In this document: positions 7,845-10,608 of the stretch, one piece after another
Position numbering within the stretch: the first letter of the stretch is position 1
Layout of the letters: the number at the start of each line of letters is the position of its first letter
Assembly: GCA_910592205.1 (NCBI GenBank)
Contig: CAJVPJ010001310.1
Coordinates: forward strand, 1-10,608
Direction of reading: 5' to 3'
Length of the DNA: 10,608 nt
Source: Paraglomus occultum
Lineage: Eukaryota > Glomeromycota > Glomeromycetes > Paraglomerales > Paraglomeraceae
The notes under the pieces: model-generated
What the model saw: the letters and a program-made list of their open reading frames with translations, nothing else
The model's database searches: none
What the model was told of the DNA's origin: nothing
Position numbers and translations under genes: made by a program

Positions 7845-8022
7845 CTGACAGCTTTAGGCGAGGGCGGGATCGTTATTCATACATTAGCATTCATCTAGCT
7901 GAAAATCCTTCTGCCGAAAAACAAGCGCAACGCCAAGCTATATTCAAATCTGCACATTTTGACCAAGATAACACTTTCAACAATCTATTACAATATTTAA
8001 AAATTGAAGAAAAAAAAAACTG
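7790..8022 (+). CDS. Exon-like segment of an unknown plus-strand gene
   Basis: A plus-strand frame has coding character, clearest from 7899 (ENPSAEKQAQRQAIFKSAHF, then DQDNTFNNLLQYLKIEEK). It may start after the acceptor CATCTAG at 7898. It runs into a donor AACTG|GTAACG (8023). A matching acceptor, GATATTTTAG (8119-8128), preceded by a CACTAAC branch-like site, would give a 106-bp intron and continue as CLTKRISTISSQ. I could not join that onward in phase to the exon at 8200. The left part (7790-7844) overlaps the minus-strand fragment, so its start is uncertain. No family recognised. Confidence 0.35.
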
Positions 8023-8199
8023 GTAACGCATTGCATCGATCAAGAGACACGTCTATTGTCCCTGAGAACTTTGACAACTAGACTGACAATAAACAGTGTC
8101 AACATATATCACTAACGGGATATTTTAGCTTGACAAAGCGTATAAGTACAATTTCATCACAAGAGACCATATTAATGACGGATAATACTAAACAACGAG

Positions 8200-8864
8200 T
8201 TTGAATATGTATTCGGTGATGATTCTCGTATGGTTACAGCACTAGATTTTATGGTCAAACAAGAGGTAGATGATGTGACCGTTAACTCTTTTGCGTGTTT
8301 GCCAATGACTAACATATTTTAAATTGGTATTCAGTGGTTGAAAGCAATCCATGAAAATGACAACAAGTATGTTTCTTTTATCAGTATTTTATAAAAAATG
8401 GTTTACTTTTCCTAAGCTTACAAAATCTCCATTAATCTTTTACTGACAGATTTTATGTGGTTTACTTAAATGCCGCCGTAAGCGACTGTGTTTCCATATC
8501 GATACTGCACGATTTGGGAATGACACCTTATAAGGCAAGGCAACCGATTAAATACAAACTTGAGCATGATCATGATGGACACGTAATGACATATTTGGGT
8601 ATAAAGCAGACAACGTCTTTGAGAGACAAAGGTAAATGAAAAAGATATATTCGGTTATATGCTACAGAACCTTGATATAACTGTATCTTTACTAAATCAA
8701 CAGGTAAAAGGAGAGTTCCGAATATACCATCGCGTCGTCTCAAAAAAGCGCTGCTGATGAGGGAGAGTAATTATGACGCCAACTTTCCAACGGAAACTGT
8801 CAAAGTACAAATAAAAGCCAAGCTTTTCCGCAATATGGAGACCCGAATAAGGAAAAGTCGATAA
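8200..8864 (+). CDS. Four exons joined in phase, unknown protein (partial, 146 aa)
   Basis: Four plus-strand exons splice in frame: about 8200-8265, 8335-8366, 8450-8631 and 8704-8864. Introns are 69, 83 and 72 bp, all GT...AG; the first contains a GACTAACAT branch-like site. The left limit of exon 1 is assumed after CAACGAG (a stop in this frame lies at 8176-8178). The product includes FGDDSRMVTALDFMVKQE, WLKAIHENDNKFYVVYLNAA, VSDCVSISILHDLGMTPYK and PTETVKVQIKAKLFRNMETR, and ends at TAA 8862-8864. Three phase-correct introns make a real gene much more likely than chance. The stretch AAVSDCVSISILHDLGM faintly recalls a retropepsin core lacking its catalytic Asp-Ser/Thr-Gly, but this is too weak to name. 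Protein-like sequence continues past the TAA in other frames. Confidence 0.5.
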
Positions 8865-9241
8865 GAGATTGAAAAAGTCGCTCCCAACATCCAACACCTC
8901 ATTGTTTACAAATGGCATGATGCAAAAAAGCCTACAGAAAAACGGGTGGTGGTCTAACAGTTTTCCCATCTTTGACAACTACGAAACAAAGAGTAAGTAA
9001 TTACTGCTTGGAAGCCTTGATTAAATCCCGATTGAGTATTCCTATTAATTTTTGTTCTCTTTGCTTGTGTCTTGAAGATTATCTGTGCAACGGCTGCTGA
9101 CGATGTGGATCCTGTAGACGTTGTCAAACCACCAGTAAACTTGAAAGGAGGTTATCGCTAGTTTAGGCATCGACACTCATTTCCGCAAAATTTTCGTTAC
9201 TGGATTCGACACTGATATTGATAGTATTCGCTCGTCCCGCA
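8852..9241 (+). pseudogene. Continuation of unknown gene, frame broken, intron 8993-9077
   Basis: The plus strand stays protein-like but the frame changes several times. From about 8865 one frame reads KKSLPTSNTSLFTNGMMQKS and SNSFPIFDNYETK; an overlapping frame reads GGGLTVFPSLTTTKQR and ends exactly at the donor of an 85-bp intron (8993-9077, GTAAGT...CTTGAAG with a long pyrimidine tract). After it, in phase, comes IICATAADDVDPVDVVKPPV up to TAG at 9159-9161. In yet another frame the sequence continues SLGIDTHFRKIFVTGFDTDI, then DSIRSSRTSDHRTLDD. The pattern suggests one exon-intron-exon unit carrying several indels, either real decay or base errors. No domain recognised. Confidence 0.4.
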
Positions 9242-9304
9242 CAAGTGATCACCGAACACTTGATGACGGATAGCAGAAATGCTCAAGCAAAAAATTGTTT
9301 ATGA

Positions 9305-9542
9305 CGTTTCTCTGGAGTTATCAACGATTTGCGATGTATTGGGGACAATTACTCTCTTGAAGACGAGCAGGTATGTTTTTACTAGTTTGATTCTTAACAT
9401 ATTCGATATTAATAATATAATTAACCGTGCATTGGGGTTGGGGGGGGGAAACACTTGTCAGGTTTTGGCGATGATGGAAAACTTGCAACGGCTAGTTTGG
9501 AAAGTAGAATCGTTGAACAATACAATTAGGCAAATCGCCTGA
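9305..9542 (+). CDS. Two exons joined in phase, unknown protein (partial)
   Basis: Exon 9305-9370 (FSGVINDLRCIGDNYSLEDEQ) ends at a strong donor, CAG|GTATGT. Exon 9462-9542 starts after TTGTCAG and reads in phase VLAMMENLQRLVWKVESLNN, then TIRQIA and TGA at 9540. The 91-bp intron (9371-9461) contains a run of nine G. Immediately upstream in the same frame is a TGA (9302-9304), preceded by RPAQVITEHLMTDSRNAQAK, so the frame is either interrupted there or an upstream junction is missing. The second exon is helix-like. It is probably part of the same gene as 8200-9241. Family not recognised. Confidence 0.42.
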
Positions 9543-9756
9543 CAACAATTCCGGAAGAAAGTGAGAATACTTGACCGCCAGTCCACCCAGAAGAATCCTA
9601 TCAAGCACAGTTTGATCAGAATCATTACAATGAAGTGAGAGCGGCAACAACAACTTACAGTTTGATCAAGCTAACGATTACAGTGAAGTGGTCTTAGGAA
9701 ACACAACTTATATGAAGACGCTATTAAAACCGACGTACAGAGTATAACTGCCCATA
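9543..9756 (+). other. Q/N-rich coding-like remnant with an internal direct repeat
   Basis: Protein-like plus-strand sequence in shifting frames: PPVHPEESYQAQFDQNHYNE and, two bases out of register, QFDQANDYSEVVLGNTTYMK. The DNA behind these, 9608-9637 and 9658-9690, is an imperfect direct repeat (CAGTTTGATCA...ATTACARTGAAGTG) set 50 bp apart, so the two copies fall in different frames. It probably belongs to the decayed gene around it. No splice site fixes its limits. Confidence 0.35.
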
Positions 9757-10245
9757 GTGATTCGCGGGAAGAGATGGAAGTTTTTCGACATGTTTCCCGT
9801 CAAGCAAGGGACACCCGAGTGGATACTTGGTACGTTAATATATAGAGCAGTATGCAAGCTTGTGATTATGGTTACTATTTCTTTCTTAGACACTTTGGCT
9901 CAGCTTTACGCCTTTGTTGAAAGTCTTAGAGCAGGAATACTTCAATCCATCTTGCTGAGTAGACGACTGTGAAGATTCATCAACAGTCAATGGACCTTCT
10001 TCATTGTTGGCTTTGCTGATCCGAGATCGTCAACCGGGTTGCATTATATACAAACTATGGCAGTTAGAAATCATGAACTGCAGAGTGATGATGTAATGTT
10101 GCCTACGCCAATAATTGTCATGATTGATGATGAAAAAGAAAAAAATTCAACAGTTGTTAGTAACGACAGTTGCTCTTACGTTCACGGTGTTATATTTCTA
10201 ATCAAGAACAACGAACTAACGAGCTTTCCAGGAAGCAATCAATAA
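9757..10245 (+). pseudogene. Long frame with one TGA, unknown, faintly integrase-like
   Basis: One plus-strand frame runs from 9757 to TAA at 10243-10245, interrupted only by TGA at 9970-9972. Before the TGA it reads FFDMFPVKQGTPEWILGTLI and is hydrophobic around residues 30-50. After it, WTFFIVGFADPRSSTGLHYI, QTMAVRNHELQSDDVMLPTP and IIVMIDDEKEK. The W...VGF..PRSSTG..YIQTM pattern faintly resembles the start of a Ty3-type integrase catalytic core, but the three acidic catalytic residues cannot be placed, so I do not call it. From about 10140 another frame takes over (RSRCYISNQEQRTNELSRKQ), suggesting a further indel. Confidence 0.35.
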
Positions 10246-10318
10246 TGTCTACTGTTTCTTATATGTCGCGTGCAACAAAAATGTCTTTATCTAATTCTTC
10301 TAATAAGATGACATGTCC

Positions 10319-10594
10319 ATGCCTTGCCTTTGCACGCCATATAAACGGCTAGACCTCCAACGGCAAAAGACTATAAGATCTTTTAAAGTAGGAGCGAAAG
10401 TACGACTTCGCAAGATGATACAGAAGTACTATACACGATGGGAACAAGGTATGTAAATATTAATGATAATATTCCTGTTATTGCGGTTGCAAAATACAGA
10501 TGCTCAACCTTTTCCCTTGATTTTTCAAGATGCGATGCAAGATTACTACGTGGTAAAAAGCCGCTTGATGTCAATCTTAAACGTTCTGTTCTAG
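10319..10594 (+). CDS. Last two exons of the unknown plus-strand gene; final exon inside the terminal repeat
   Basis: Exon 10319-10448 reads TPYKRLDLQRQKTIRSFKVG, then AKVRLRKMIQKYYTRWEQ, and ends at donor CAAG|GTATGT. An 81-bp intron (10449-10529) with a CTCAAC branch-like site and the tract CTTTTCCCTTGATTTTTCAAG leads in phase to a last exon, 10530-10594: DAMQDYYVVKSRLMSILNVL, F, TAG. All but the first two bases of that exon lie in the right 77-bp inverted repeat. An alternative acceptor at 10499 gives a 51-bp intron. The basic FKVGAKVRL...RWEQ segment weakly recalls the C-terminal domain of retroelement integrases, but it may be an ordinary host protein. Upstream joining is not established. 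Confidence 0.4.
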
Positions 10595-10608
10595 CAATGA
10601 CGCATTAT
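10532..10608. repeat. Right arm of perfect 77-bp inverted terminal repeat
   Basis: Exact reverse complement of 1-77. The base before it (10531, T) breaks the match. On the plus strand this arm contains the same dehydrogenase-tail codons in the SDR frame, preceded by FFKM and, two codons further back, an in-frame TGA, so no second SDR gene precedes it here. In another frame it forms the last exon of the plus-strand gene. Identity stops abruptly at 77 bp rather than fading, which suggests either a very young repeat or an assembly boundary. Confidence 0.97.

Noticed and set aside
8457-8500. Phosphopantothenate-cysteine ligase motif (YLAAAVSD-like, here YLNAAVSD)
   Set aside because: Only eight residues resemble it; the following sequence does not match the family.
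8450-8639. Retropepsin (Ty3-type protease) in the stretch AAVSDCVSISILHDLGM
   Set aside because: The catalytic Asp-Ser/Thr-Gly motif is absent, and the segment splices in phase to flanking exons through 83- and 72-bp introns, which suits a host gene better. The resemblance is only general.
9973-10456. Ty3-type integrase core and C-terminal domain
   Set aside because: PRSSTG..YIQTM and FKVGAKVRL...RWEQ look suggestive, but I cannot place the D,D-35-E residues or the HHCC finger, no reverse transcriptase YxDD could be found upstream, and the last segment splices onward in phase. Kept only as a remark.
1-10608. Complete linear virus, linear plasmid or large DNA transposon with terminal inverted repeats
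   Set aside because: No DNA polymerase, transposase, capsid or ATPase gene is visible; the recognisable genes are spliced host genes, and the repeat contains the coding end of one of them. The exact 77-bp length points to assembly.

Overview
The window looks like nuclear DNA of a eukaryote, most likely an early-diverging, AT-rich fungus (Mucoromycota in the broad sense; this is an inference from gene style, not proof). The two genes at the left can be spliced by eye into complete, uninterrupted proteins: a 7-exon carbonyl-reductase-type short-chain dehydrogenase (288 aa, minus strand, 53..1459) and a 6-exon Mediator subunit 7, MED7 (234 aa, minus strand, 1945..3058). All eleven introns are 75-99 bp with GT...AG ends. 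I see no prokaryotic signals, no plasmid or viral replication gene and no recognisable transposase.

Layout. 1..77 is one arm of a perfect 77-bp inverted terminal repeat; the other arm is 10532..10608. 53..3058 holds the two intact genes, head to tail. 3059..7470 is mostly AT-rich, gene-poor DNA with several exon-like fragments on both strands (3513..3752, 4368..4555, 4701..4817, 5064..5451), a degenerate CGGGTT-type motif cluster (3248..3353), a 55-bp palindrome-bearing tandem repeat array (6271..6475), an AT-rich imperfect repeat (6540..6612) and a 13-bp minisatellite (7123..7170). 7472..7844 (minus) is a broken gene with one likely membrane segment. From about 7.8 kb to 10.59 kb the plus strand carries one or more multi-exon genes that I do not recognise. 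Their introns (69-91 bp, several joining exons in phase) are convincing, but the reading frame is repeatedly broken, unlike the clean genes on the left.

The most important observation is the end structure. The inverted repeat is exactly 77 bp, perfect, and stops abruptly. Its inner part is coding: the left arm contains the last seven codons and the stop of the dehydrogenase gene, and the right arm can be read, in another frame, as the last exon of the decayed plus-strand gene. 77 is also a standard de Bruijn k-mer size. The simplest reading is an assembly-graph contig bounded by the two orientations of one repeat, not a complete linear replicon or a transposon with terminal inverted repeats. 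A real inverted duplication of the dehydrogenase 3' end remains possible. The two intact genes have unrelated housekeeping roles (carbonyl reduction; RNA polymerase II transcription) and I see no evidence that anything in the window forms a new functional system.
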